A stretch of 64,000 nucleotides of DNA from Pegoplata infirma (Eukaryota > Arthropoda > Insecta > Diptera > Anthomyiidae), in assembly GCA_963921195.1 (NCBI GenBank), contig OY992539.1:134257182-134321181 (forward strand), read 5' to 3'. Made by a program: the position numbers and the translations under genes. Below, piece by piece: positions 22,242 through 31,306 of the stretch. Each line of letters opens with the position of its first letter. Position 1 is the stretch's first letter. The notes beneath the pieces are model-generated. The model was not told the DNA's origin, ran no database searches, and saw only the letters and a program-made list of their open reading frames with translations.

Positions 22242-22970
22242 AAATATTATATTTTGTGAGGATGTTTATTCTGGCTCGAGGTCATTATTTTCTTTACTAA
22301 TTAAAACCATGATATTCTCATAGTATAATTTTCAAGAAAATTATTTTTTGTTTTAAATTTATTTATGTTGGTCATTTTTGCAAGACTTAATCGACACGTG
22401 TTTCGGAATTTGTCAAGATTCCATTGTCAAGATTATTTAGCAAAAATAGAAACGATATACTACAAAGTAGCAAACGAGTCTAATGACAAATCGTTTTTGC
22501 ACAAACTAAAACATTAATACATATTCGACTCTATCCACAATGTGAATTAGAAAGACGAAGAAATTGTGCTATGCTAGTAAGTAACAATTGTCAATAACCA
22601 ACAAAAATATTTAAAACATTTTACATACGATAGTCCATTGGACTACAATTCCTTCGTCTTTCTAATTCACATTGTGGATAGAGTCGAATATGTATTAATG
22701 TTTTAGTTTGTGCAAAAACGATTTGTCATTAGACTCGTTTGCTACTTTGTAGTATATCGTTTCTATTTTTGCTAAATAATCTTGACAATGGAATCTTGAC
22801 AAATTCCGAAACACGTGTCGATTAAGTCTTGCAAAAATGACCAACATAAATAAATTTAAAACAAAAAATAATTTTCTTGAAAATTATACTATGAGAATAT
22901 CATGGTTTTAATTAGTAAAGAAAATAATGACCTCGAGCCAGAATAAACATCCTCACAAAATATAATATTT
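22242..22970. repeat. Hairpin with 319-bp arms
   Basis: The left arm 22242-22560 and right arm 22652-22970 are reverse complements over their whole length by eye, with a 91-bp unpaired loop. The arms end in AAATATTATATTTTGTGAGG. A single diverged arm copy is at about 21060-21290 and a shorter match near 7150. I see no target duplication. If transcribed, it would form a long double-stranded RNA. Confidence 0.9.
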
Positions 22971-22976
22971 CTTCGA

Positions 22977-23060
22977 AATATTTCATGAATTTTCCTAAAA
23001 TTTTGTTCAATTTTAACTTAAAAATGGGAAGTTTTCCTAACTATGTTAATGTTCCCATTT
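22977..23060. mobile_element. Fragment of the 2009-3089 TIR family
   Basis: TTTTCCTAAAATTTTGTTCAATTTTAACTTAAAAATGGGAAG closely follows bases 2066-2125 of the CACTG element. No ends are present. Confidence 0.6.
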
Positions 23061-23061
23061 T

Positions 23062-23622
23062 TATACCCTACACGCGATAGAGGGTATATATAAGCTAGTC
23101 ATTCCGTTTGTAACTCACCGAAATATCGGTCTGGGACACCATGAAGTATATATATTCATGATCCCCGATCGATTTTAAGACATTCTGGCGATGTCCGTCT
23201 GTCTGTGGAATTGGTGATCACGGCCAAAATATTACACGGAGATGACTGAGGCTTAACATATTTATTAGAAATTCTCCCGAGAAGTTTGGTATTGCATTTG
23301 AGCGAACCAGTTCAAAAGTTATTAACGAAAATGTAAGGACACCTCAAAAATTTTAGTACATTCAACATAACCTAAAAATACAAAATGCTTTAATTCGGCT
23401 GCTGGTTGACATATGTGAACATAATTGAACACCAAATCGTATTTTAACAAATACGAACATATTTTTTGACAAAAAAAAGAAAAAAATCGCGGATTTTTTT
23501 TTCGCGCAAAAAAAAAATTTTAAAGTAATTTCCTTTTAAATAAAGTTTTTTGCAATAAGCTTTTTGAAATTGTGAAGACTATCACTACATTTGGCAAGGC
23601 CGAATTTAACTTTTTTACTTGT
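23062..23622 (+). mobile_element. mini-me-like element
   Basis: It starts TATACCCTACACGCGATAGAGGG. It contains CATGAAGTATATATATTCATGATC, then a short GTCCGTCTGTCTG tract, and ends GGCAAGGCCGAATTTAACTTTTTTACTTG. It is the same subfamily as 24896-25502, with a shared GAAGTTTGGTATTGCATTTGAGCG segment. No coding capacity. Confidence 0.88.
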
Positions 23623-24107
23623 TTGGCTTATTTTTTTTTCTAAGTGCAAGCTTTTGAAGGAGTTTTGTTATCTGTTTAAAAGTCGATTTTGTTTTGACAA
23701 AATTCAATTTTGGTTTAATTTTTTTTTAATGTATACAATAGTATTAACAATGAATTTAATTGTATTGACAAATTATTATTTCTGTGTACCACATCTTCTT
23801 TTCTCACCATAATTTAACAATGGAACTAACAATAAAATTGACAGTCAGCTGCGAATTAATTGACAAACAAGCCGAAACCATTTCTTAACCGCTTAAAACC
23901 GGAAGTTAGGTAAAAACTATTTCCTCAGGCTTAGATATGTTTTTGTGCGCTGACTTAAAACGTTGGCAACCACTTTAAACCTAAGCTGACCAATGGAAAT
24001 TTATTTGCTCTTACCTAATTAATAAAATGATCAACAAAACAATTGCAAATAATTTTCGTCAATTCAGTCAAATATTTTCAGCGTATGATTATTATTCCCT
24101 TGTAAAG
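23623..24107. other. Single-copy-like DNA upstream of a candidate promoter
   Basis: Apart from 24 T-rich codons of no meaning, this shows no repeat seen elsewhere in the window and could be native chromosomal sequence. It leads into a TATA/Inr arrangement at 24108. Confidence 0.4.
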
Positions 24108-24150
24108 TATAAAAAACCTGCAGCCAGTAAATAGTCAGTCATCATAACAA
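24108..24150 (+). promoter_or_regulatory. Candidate Pol II core promoter (TATA box and initiator)
   Basis: TATAAAA at 24108-24114 is followed by TCAGTC at 24135-24140. That places the initiator A (24137) 29 bases downstream of the first T, the usual spacing in insect TATA promoters. An ATG follows at 24151 (ATGATTGTATTTTTT, hydrophobic MIVFF), after a 14-base leader. This layout is common for small secreted-protein genes. The reading is cut at once by the CACTC element at 24168, and no continuing exon can be recognised beyond it. Chance TATA/Inr pairs are possible in AT-rich DNA. Confidence 0.35.
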
Positions 24151-24167
24151 ATGATTGTATTTTTTTA

Positions 24168-24717
24168 CACTCAGAAAATTATGTAAGTTACTACATGTTA
24201 GTTGTTTGTATATTTTACAGTAGTTAGTTGTTATCAACTACAAAGTCAGTTGTTTTTGTATGAAAAATATCAAACAACTATTTTTTTTAGTTATTTTAAG
24301 TCGTTTTTTTGAACAACTAACAAAAAAGTACTGTAATGTAGTAACAGTTATTTAAAGTAGTTAATTTTATTTTTTTCCCCTGAAAAATTTTCAAAGATTT
24401 TTTCCAAAAAAAATCGTTTTTTCAGAACTTTTTTTTTTAAAAAAACTTGCAAAAAAATTTGATCTTAAATTTTTTTTCTGAAAAATTTTTTGAAAAAAAA
24501 ATATATATATTGATTATTTTATTTTTACTACATTTAAGTTGTTTTGACTACAAATGTAAGTAGTTTTTACTATATAAGTCAGTTGTTTTTTGTCAGTTAA
24601 AATAACTGACATTGTTAGTTGATTTAACTGAAAAAGTAGTTGACCCCAAAACAACTTACAAAGTAGTTATTTTAACTGACATTTTCAGTTGATTTTACTA
24701 ACATAATTTTTTGAGTG
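24168..24717. mobile_element. CACTC TIR element of the GTCAGTT family, TA-flanked
   Basis: It is 550 bp with ends CACTCAGAAAATTATGTAAG and CTAACATAATTTTTTGAGTG, and TA at 24166-24167 and 24718-24719. It is very similar to the copies at 8750, 11239 and 11341 (shared GTAGTTGACCCCAAAACAACTT). It sits 17 bp after the ATG of the candidate promoter. Confidence 0.92.
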
Positions 24718-24895
24718 TATGTTATAAATTGTACTAAAAATGGGTACTAAAAATTAAATGTTTGACTGTATGGATGGGTTGATGATGATGATCAAACATC
24801 ACAATATGATAATAAAATGCATGGCGCCAAGTTCATTTAAATTATTATAAAGAATAAAAATATGACAAATTTACGAAATCAAGGTAGTTACTTTT
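24718..24895. other. Short single-copy-like interval
   Basis: AT-rich sequence with GATGATGATGATC; no feature is seen. It is presumably the continuation of 23623-24167 before the CACTC element inserted. Confidence 0.4.
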
Positions 24896-25502
24896 TATAC
24901 CCTCCACTTAGTGATAGAGGGTATATATAAGTTTGTCATTCTGTTTGTAACTCATCGAAATATCGATCTGGGACCCCATAAAGTGTATATATTGATGATG
25001 CCCGATCGATTTTAAGACATTCTAGCGATGTCCGTCTGTCCATCTGTCCGTCTGTCTGTCTGTGGAAAATGCTGTCGCGGACAAAATATTGCACAGAGAT
25101 GACTGAAACTTAACATATTTATTGGAAGTTCTCCCGAGAAGTTTGGTATTGCATTTGAGCGATATCGGTTCAGCGGTTCAAAAGTTATGAACGAAAATGT
25201 AAGCACACCTCAAAAATTTCAGTACATTCAAAATAACCTAAAAATACAAAATGCTTTAATTCGGCTTCTGGTTGACATATGTGAACATAATTGAACACCA
25301 AATGGTATTTGAACAAGTACGAACATATTTTTTGACAAAAAAAGAAAAAAAAATCGCGGATTTTTTTTACCAAATTTTTTTTTCGCGGAATTTTTTTTTT
25401 CAAAAGTAATTTCCTTTTAAATAAAGTTTTTTGCAATAATCTCTTTGAAATTGTGGAGGGTATCACTACATTCGGCAAGGCCGAATTTAACTTTTTTACT
25501 TG
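24896..25502 (+). mobile_element. mini-me-like element
   Basis: It starts TATACCCTCCACTTAGTGATAGAGGG. It contains AAAGTGTATATATTGATGATG, a GTCY tract at about 25029-25062, and ends GGCAAGGCCGAATTTAACTTTTTTACTTG. It is the closest relative of 23062-23622. No coding capacity. Confidence 0.92.
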
Positions 25503-25684
25503 TTTTTAATATTTTTGTTATTTTTTATTTTATTTTTTTTTTTTGGAATATTTATTATTTCTCACAGTCAGTTTCTTGACTTAAAACAAAGGATGTGTTA
25601 CTATACAAAAAGTATGTATGTAAATCAAAATCAACAAAAACAACACAATTAAGTTTATTATCATTTCTCGTTTTATTATTATTA
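25503..25684. other. Short unclassified interval
   Basis: A T-rich tract is followed by ordinary AT-rich DNA. No feature is seen. Confidence 0.4.
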
Positions 25685-26160
25685 CCCAGCAAAAACATGG
25701 TAATGAGTTGTGAAAAGTAATCATTACCAAGTACATTATTTATAATGAGTACCCATTACCATTAACATTATTTTAAGCCCAAAAGTAACTGCTTCTCAGT
25801 AATATGTTATAAAAGCACCTCTAAGTAATAATATCTTCTTGCACTTGCAGTTTTTAACCTTTACAATTCAATTAACTTAAAAAGTACTTAAAAATTACGC
25901 AATTTTTAAGTTTTAGTAAAAACAAGTTAAATTTTAAATGTTTTAATTAACTAATTATTTTACTTCTTATTGGTAATGGGTTTTTACTCCTTATTTGTAA
26001 TCCGAGGCAGTAACTACTTATTTATCTCCATACTCTTCACTAGTTATTTTTGTCTCACGCCCTTGTTAAAATAATTAGTGTTTCATTCAATAAGTAACTA
26101 CTGATTAACATCTGTTTCGGATTACAAAACCCATTACTAGTAATGCCAATTTTTGCTGGG
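25685..26160. mobile_element. CCCAGCAAAAA TIR element (476 bp)
   Basis: The ends are CCCAGCAAAAACATGGTAAT and AGTAATGCCAATTTTTGCTGGG. Inside are repeated AATGAGTNNCCATTACC and GTAATGGGTTTT words in both orientations. It is related by its ends to 26654-29560 (CCCAGTAAAAAC). A clean target duplication is not visible. Confidence 0.8.
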
Positions 26161-26653
26161 TAATATCATATTCATAAAGTTTTAAAAAAAAGAAGACATA
26201 TAAATTATTATACACTTCTACTACCTGTAATCAATCATTTTACCATTAAATCATTATTTACTCTATTGCATTGATTTGGCTGAGACGTTGTTAATATTTT
26301 ATTGTTTCGTGTCTTGTTAATAAAAAAAATAACAGATGGAATTACAGGTCATAAATGGCTGGATCATACCCTATGCTATAGTTCTTCAATCCTTGTAAAA
26401 TAACAGATAACGTCCAAATCCGGCAACTGTTGAATAAACCGAAGCACAAAGGACAGTTTAAGCCCTTAGCGTTACCATCCCCTAATCCATTTGTAAGTTT
26501 AATTCCAAGGTAACGCCACCAAAAGTGACAGCATCCCCATGCTTTCTTGGCGAAGTCTCATTACTACGAATCTAGAGATTTCTTTCCGATTTTTAAACAT
26601 GCACTTTCCAAAACACTGCACTCTATGCGCAGAGAATGTGCTTTGTAATCTAT
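26161..26653 (+). pseudogene. Possible retrotransposon remnant upstream of an insertion
   Basis: Just before the element at 26654, a plus-strand frame reads SRDFFPIFKHALSKTLHSMRRE, which loosely resembles the charged linker between the endonuclease and RT domains of I/LOA-like elements. The sequence resuming at 29561 is clearly such an RT. Continuity across the insertion would make this the upstream part of that copy. The similarity is weak; bases 26161-26380 show nothing. Confidence 0.3.
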
Positions 26654-26726
26654 CCCAGTAAAAACTTGGTAATAAGTCCCCATTACCGCCTGCATTCTAT
26701 GTAATGAGGACTCGTTACCTGCTCGA

Positions 26727-26880
26727 TTACTTCTTGTTAACAAATAATGAGTTACCGATAACCTGATACAGAACCGGTTACTTCTTATTAACAATTAATG
26801 AGTTACCGATAACCTCATACAGGACCGGTTACTTCTTGTTAACAAATAATGGGTTACCGATAGCCTCATACAGAACCAAT
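26727..26880. repeat. 62-bp tandem repeats
   Basis: Nearly three units share GATTACTTCTTGTTAACAA, AATGAGTTACCGATAACC and CATACAGRACCGG, with few differences. Confidence 0.9.
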
Positions 26881-27210
26881 TACTGGTAAATACGATTTAA
26901 AATATTTGATAAGTTGTCCAAATAAATTTTTTTTTATTAAAATTAAAAAAATGCTAAAGAAAATTTAGAAAGAACTTGCACATTTAGCTTAAAAAAGATT
27001 AACATTTCTCTACTTTTTCTAAAAAAAACTCCGTTAACAGAAATTTTAATTCAGGAATTCTGATTAAATTGGGAACAGGCAAATTAAAGTTTAGAAAACC
27101 AAATTGATATTTAAAAACCTGGATCTAGCTGACACTTGATAGTGATTTATGAGCCTTTATTAGTCTTTATATAACTTCTATTGAAGTTTTCTGAATTTTA
27201 ATTGGCTTTT

Positions 27211-27910
27211 TATACCCTCCAACTACAGTATGAGGGTATACTCACTTTGTCATTCCGTGTGTAACGCATCAAAATATCGGTCTAGGACCCCATAAAGTAT
27301 ATATATTTATGATCAGTGATCGATTCTAAGACATTCTAGCGATGTCCGTCCGTCCGTCCGTCTGTCCGTCTGTCCGTCTGTAGTTAACACGATGCAGTCC
27401 AAAATAAAAGAGCTAGACTCCCGACATTGGGCACGAATATGTCTAATGTTCCTAGGCAGGTTAAGTTCGTAAAGGAGCAAAATCGGTCCAGGGGGAAAAA
27501 AGTTCCCCCTTGAGGAACTAAACCAACCTCTGCAAAATACCATATTTTTACATGATTTTCTTTGTTTTTGTTTAACAAATGCACCATTTTTATGCTACAA
27601 GAAGTTCAAAGTCCTGCATTTGGACCCAGAGAATTAAAAAATGTCGTTTTTTCGGTCCGCCCCCCCCCCTTTTATGGGCGAGGAATATTTTTTTTTTTTT
27701 AAATAATGATAAACTTGTATTTTTTAGAGCAAAAAGTATACGAATGAATTCTTAAATTCATATTCGAGAAGAAATGACCCCCCCCCCCCCAATTACCACT
27801 ACCGACCCCCCCCACAAAAAATAAAACGCCCCTGCATTTTTTTTTTTTTATTTTTTGCATGTTGGAGGGTATAACAGATTCGGCACGGCCGAATTTAACA
27901 CTCTCACTTG
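27211..27910 (+). mobile_element. mini-me-like element, second subfamily
   Basis: It starts TATACCCTCCAACTACAGTATGAGGG. AAAGTATATATATTTATGATC is followed by (GTCY)n at 27343-27381. It ends GGCACGGCCGAATTTAACACTCTCACTTG. The body differs from the 23062/24896 copies but matches the split copy at 34100-34258, for example GCAGTCCAAAATAAAAGAGCTA. C-runs lie near 27661 and 27779. Confidence 0.88.
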
Positions 27911-28095
27911 TTCTAAATTATAATTGTTTTTCTACACTCAAAATAAATTCTCTGTCCAATCAGCAGAAAAATCTGCTGAAAATACACCCATTTTGAGCCA
28001 TATGAGAAATCTGCTGATTTTAGCAGACACGGTTTGCTAAATATCTGTCATAAGAGGTGAATAAATATAACAATAAAAAAAAAAAAAAAACATAC

Positions 28096-28166
28096 GGCGC
28101 CAGCCAGCATCGAACTCGCCACCTTCCGATTTGAAAGTACACTTCTTAACCACTACGCTACGGAAG
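28096..28166 (-). other. tRNA-derived cassette (minus strand)
   Basis: On the minus strand TAGCGTAGTGG (A-box-like, 28150-28160) precedes GAGTTCGATGC (B-box-like, 28107-28117) at tRNA spacing, and a run of at least 15 T follows just downstream (28074-28090), as at a Pol III terminator. An anticodon-arm region (TACTTTCAAATCGG) is present but its stem is imperfect, so I do not call a working tRNA or an isotype. It may be a captured tRNA or a SINE head. Confidence 0.65.
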
Positions 28167-28289
28167 CTTATACTTTTATCTGGCGTTTTAGTTATTAAAC
28201 ATGTGTGACATTTTACTATGTTTATACTGATTTTGTTTGCTGAATTTCATTATTTTGTTAAGAAATTTTTTTATATAAAAAAAAAAGCA

Positions 28290-28510
28290 GAACAGATTGT
28301 CAGCAGATTGCTCTGCTGAAATCAGCAGATTGATCTGCTGAAATCAGCAGAAATATCTGCTGATTTTAGCAGAAAAATCTGCTGATTTTAGCAGAAAAAA
28401 TCTGCTGATTTCAGCAGAATAATCTGCTGATTTCAGCAGAACAATCTGCTGATTTCAGCAGAACAATCTGCTGATTTCAGCAGAGCAATCTGCTGACAAT
28501 CTGTTCTGCT
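28290..28510. repeat. Tandem self-complementary TCTGCTGA/TCAGCAGA units
   Basis: About nine units of 21-22 bp. Each is nearly its own reverse complement, for example ATCTGCTGATTTCAGCAGA. The ends read GCAGAACAGATTGTCAGC and GCTGACAATCTGTTCTGC, so the array is one big palindrome. Confidence 0.92.
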
Positions 28511-29205
28511 TTTTTTTTATATAAAAAAATTTCTTGAAAAAATAATGAAATTCAGCAAACAAAATCAGTATAAACATAGTAAAATGTCTGTTATTTTCTT
28601 AAACTAAATGACAGAGATTTTACTAAAAATATCCTTCTCAGCAGAACAATCTGCTAAAAGATTGCTAATTCAAATTGAAAGTCGTTTTACAGATTTTTTG
28701 ACAGAGTTTTTCTTTTGAGTGTAGAAATTTTGGGGCGTTTTCCAAATTTTAATTTAAATCATTTGTTTGCCTTGTTGTTTAAAGTATGTTAAAACCGGTT
28801 AAAAGGTAAAAAACCATCATAGACAGTATTTCCCTTAAAAACTTACTCTTATATAGACTAAAATTTAAGATGGTGTTTAATGCGGTTTCCATGGGCTGAG
28901 CAGCAGTCGCTTCTGTAAATTTGTTATTGGTCCTGCCCTAAGCATCCAAATGCCCCTTTCTACGATGTTCCAAGATATATTTTCGGTCCTTTTATTATTT
29001 GAATTTTACAATCAAACATTTGGAGGGATGGATATCAACGTAAACATTGGTTCCGTTGGCTTTTCTTACATTTAGATTGTAGAAATTTTCCCGTTTGGTT
29101 GCTCTTGAAATAACCTCGTTTAACATGAACTTTATCATCATGACGAATCGGCATGAAGCGAACATTTTACTTTTGACGCAATTCTTTGCTGAGGGAAGAC
29201 GGCCA

Positions 29206-29400
29206 ATTTTTAGGACTAATATATGCTGCTATTTGGTAGCATTTTTGTAAGGAGTGGGCAACGAGTTATTTTTGGGCTACTGGTAGCTACTTATTTTTAG
29301 GACTAAAGTATGCTGTTATTTGGTAGCATTTTTGTAAGGAGTGGGTAACGAGTTATTTTTGGGCTACTTGTAGCTCATTATTTGTGGTACTAATGTATGT
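29206..29400. repeat. 87-bp tandem repeats
   Basis: TTTTTAGGACTAA...TATGCTG.TATTTGGTAGCATTTTTGTAAGGAGTGGG.AACGAGTTATTTTTGGGCTAC occurs at 29206 and 29293, with a diverged third unit near 29380. They lie in the right end of the CCCAGTAAAAAC element. Confidence 0.85.
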
Positions 29401-30217
29401 AGTTTTTCAGTAGCATTCTCGTAAGCGAGTGGGTATGCGGTCATTACTCCAATGACATCGCCATGTTAAATTAATGAGTGTTTCACCAACCTAGTAACTA
29501 GATACCACCATCTATTTTAAGCGAAAACCTCATTACTTGGCAATAGAAGTTTTTACTGGGATCTAGTGAGTATTCACTTGGTTGTATAAACCGGTCGTAT
29601 ATTCCTTTAAATTGGAGGCATACCAGAGTCGTTTTTTTCCGAAAGCTGGAAAAAATTCCCACACAGTTCCGAAGGATTTCAGACCGAATAGTCTGTCTTC
29701 TTTTTTGTTAAAGACAATGGAACGAATGACTCATACTTGTGTAGAGTAATTAATCCAAGGTTGCTTTAAACTGTGCAACATGCAGCAAGAGTAGATCAAC
29801 GATAACAGCACTACATGAGCTCGTTGGTACCATCGAGAGATCGCTTCAGTAAACGAGTACACTATGTTGGCCTTTCTTGATATTAAGGGGGCTTATCGTG
29901 TTCTTAGTGCCGCGCTTTTGAGTTAGAGACGATCAAATCTGTCATGATGTCTCACAGGAATCGCAGGATTATCCATTTGCCTATCTTAGCCTCCTCAGCG
30001 GAACAAATCCGTAGTTTGCATTTTATATTCCGCGGCAAACTGTAAGATAATCTTGCAAGCTCATGCACTTCCCTAAAATGCCATTTAAAGACGTTCTACA
30101 GGGGCTTGACCGCGGTCAGCCAGCCACTTACTTTATTGCCAGCATTTGTAATTGCTAGAGGAAATCTGCGAGACGGTCCCGACGCAAAATGCGTCAAACA
30201 ATGTTTGAATACAACAT
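29274..30217. repeat. 944-bp tandem duplication, copy 1
   Basis: GGGCTACTGGTAGCTAC at 29274 recurs at 30218, and every segment I compared matches at an offset of 944. It spans the right end of the CCCAGTAAAAAC element and the adjoining RT fragment. It ends ACAACAT at the junction. Confidence 0.9.
29567..30190 (+). pseudogene. Non-LTR retrotransposon RT fragment, copy 1
   Basis: Plus-strand frames read YIPLNWRHTRVVFF, FPKAGKNSHT, DFRPNSLSSFLLKTMERM, then TALHELVGTIERS and NEYTMLAFLDIKGAYRVL. FLDIKGAY is RT motif A, including its catalytic Asp, and FRPxSLxSFLLKxxER is the preceding conserved block of I/LOA-like elements. Motifs C (YADD) and beyond are not recognisable; the downstream TFYRGL stretch may be a decayed RGTPQG block. 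At least three frameshifts and several stops occur. The element body starts at the ATCTA site where the CCCAGTAAAAAC element inserted. Confidence 0.82.
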
Positions 30218-31161
30218 GGGCTACTGGTAGCTACTTATTTTTAGGACTAAAGTATGCTGTTATTTGGTAGCATTTTTGTAAGGAGTGGGTAACGAGTTAT
30301 TTTTGGGCTACTTGTAGCTCATTATTTGTGGTACTAATGTATGTAGTTTTTCAGTAGCATTCTCGTAAGCGAGTGGGTATGCGGTCATTACTCCAATGAC
30401 ATCGCCATGTTAAATTAATGAGTGTTTCACCAACCTAGTAACTAGATACCACCATCTATTTTAAGCGAAAACCTCATTACTTGGCAATAGAAGTTTTTAC
30501 TGGGATCTAGTGAGTATTCACTTGGTTGTATAAACCGGTCGTATATTCCTTTAAATTGGAGGCATACCAGAGTCGTTTTTTTCCGAAAGCTGGAAAAAAT
30601 TCCCACACAGTTCCGAAGGATTTCAGACCGAATAGTCTGTCTTCTTTTTTGTTAAAGACAATGGAACGAATGACTCATACTTGTGTAGAGTAATTAATCC
30701 AAGGTTGCTTTAAACTGTGCAACATGCAGCAAGAGTAGATCAACGATAACAGCACTACATGAGCTCGTTGGTACCATCGAGAGATCGCTTCAGTAAACGA
30801 GTACACTATGTTGGCCTTTCTTGATATTAAGGGGGCTTATCGTGTTCTTAGTGCCGCGCTTTTGAGTTAGAGACGATCAAATCTGTCATGATGTCTCACA
30901 GGAATCGCAGGATTATCCATTTGCCTATCTTAGCCTCCTCAGCGGAACAAATCCGTAGTTTGCATTTTATATTCCGCGGCAAACTGTAAGATAATCTTGC
31001 AAGCTCATGCACTTCCCTAAAATGCCATTTAAAGACGTTCTACAGGGGCTTGACCGCGGTCAGCCAGCCACTTACTTTATTGCCAGCATTTGTAATTGCT
31101 AGAGGAAATCTGCGAGACGGTCCCGACGCAAAATGCGTCAAACAATGTTTGAATACAACAT
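30218..31161. repeat. 944-bp tandem duplication, copy 2
   Basis: It appears identical to 29274-30217 wherever compared. It ends ACAACAT at 31161 followed by GTAGCTATG. The lack of visible differences means it is either very recent or an assembly artefact. Confidence 0.9.
30511..31134 (+). pseudogene. Non-LTR retrotransposon RT fragment, copy 2
   Basis: Duplicate of the RT fragment at 29567 (offset 944), with the same frameshifts and the same FLDIKGAY motif. No independent function. Confidence 0.82.
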
Positions 31162-31306
31162 GTAGCTATGAACAGTATATTAAAGTCCCTACTTATATAA
31201 AATTTCATCTATCAAAGACTTCTTGCATAAGATCATGCTTTCCATTTTATTGTATCAAAATGTCTTAAAAAAGCTGCAGTGGTATACATCGAGGCCTTCC
31301 TCTATA
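31162..31306. other. Short unclassified interval
   Basis: AT-rich DNA between the duplication and the next TIR element. No feature is seen. Confidence 0.4.

Larger units (their letters stand above)
27935..28721. mobile_element. CACTC TIR element of the TCTGCTGA family, TA-flanked, with a tRNA-like insert
   Basis: The ends CACTCAAAATAAATTCTCTG and CAGAGTTTTTCTTTTGAGTG are flanked by TA at 27933-27934 and 28722-28723. Inside are a tRNA-like cassette (28096-28166), an array of self-complementary TCTGCTGA...TCAGCAGA units (about 28290-28510), and flanking inverted segments (AATTTCATTATTTT.../...AATAATGAAATT). The whole can fold into a large cruciform. Its sister is at 35434-36192. Confidence 0.88.
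26654..29560. mobile_element. CCCAGTAAAAAC TIR element (2.9 kb) inserted in a retrotransposon
   Basis: The left end is CCCAGTAAAAACTTGGTAAT and the right end TGGCAATAGAAGTTTTTACTGGG. ATCTA occurs at both edges (26648-26652 and 29561-29565). The left part holds three 62-bp repeats (26727-26880) with GTTACTTCTTGTTAACAA and TGAGTTACCGATAACCT. The element carries a mini-me-like copy (27211-27910) and a CACTC-type element (27935-28721). Bases 28740-29200 show no recognised gene. Confidence 0.72.

Noticed and set aside
22242..22970. Microrna precursor
   Set aside because: Arms of 319 bp with near-complete pairing are far longer than a microRNA stem; a long-hairpin siRNA source is more apt.
27657..27795. 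Regulatory G-quadruplex from C-runs
   Set aside because: Runs of C are present but lie in a mini-me copy; there is no evidence of regulation.
28096..28166. Functional tRNA gene
   Set aside because: A and B boxes are good, but the anticodon and acceptor stems do not pair well; kept as a tRNA-derived cassette only.
28290..28510. CRISPR-like array of palindromic repeats
   Set aside because: Units abut without unique spacers and lie in a TIR element of a eukaryote.
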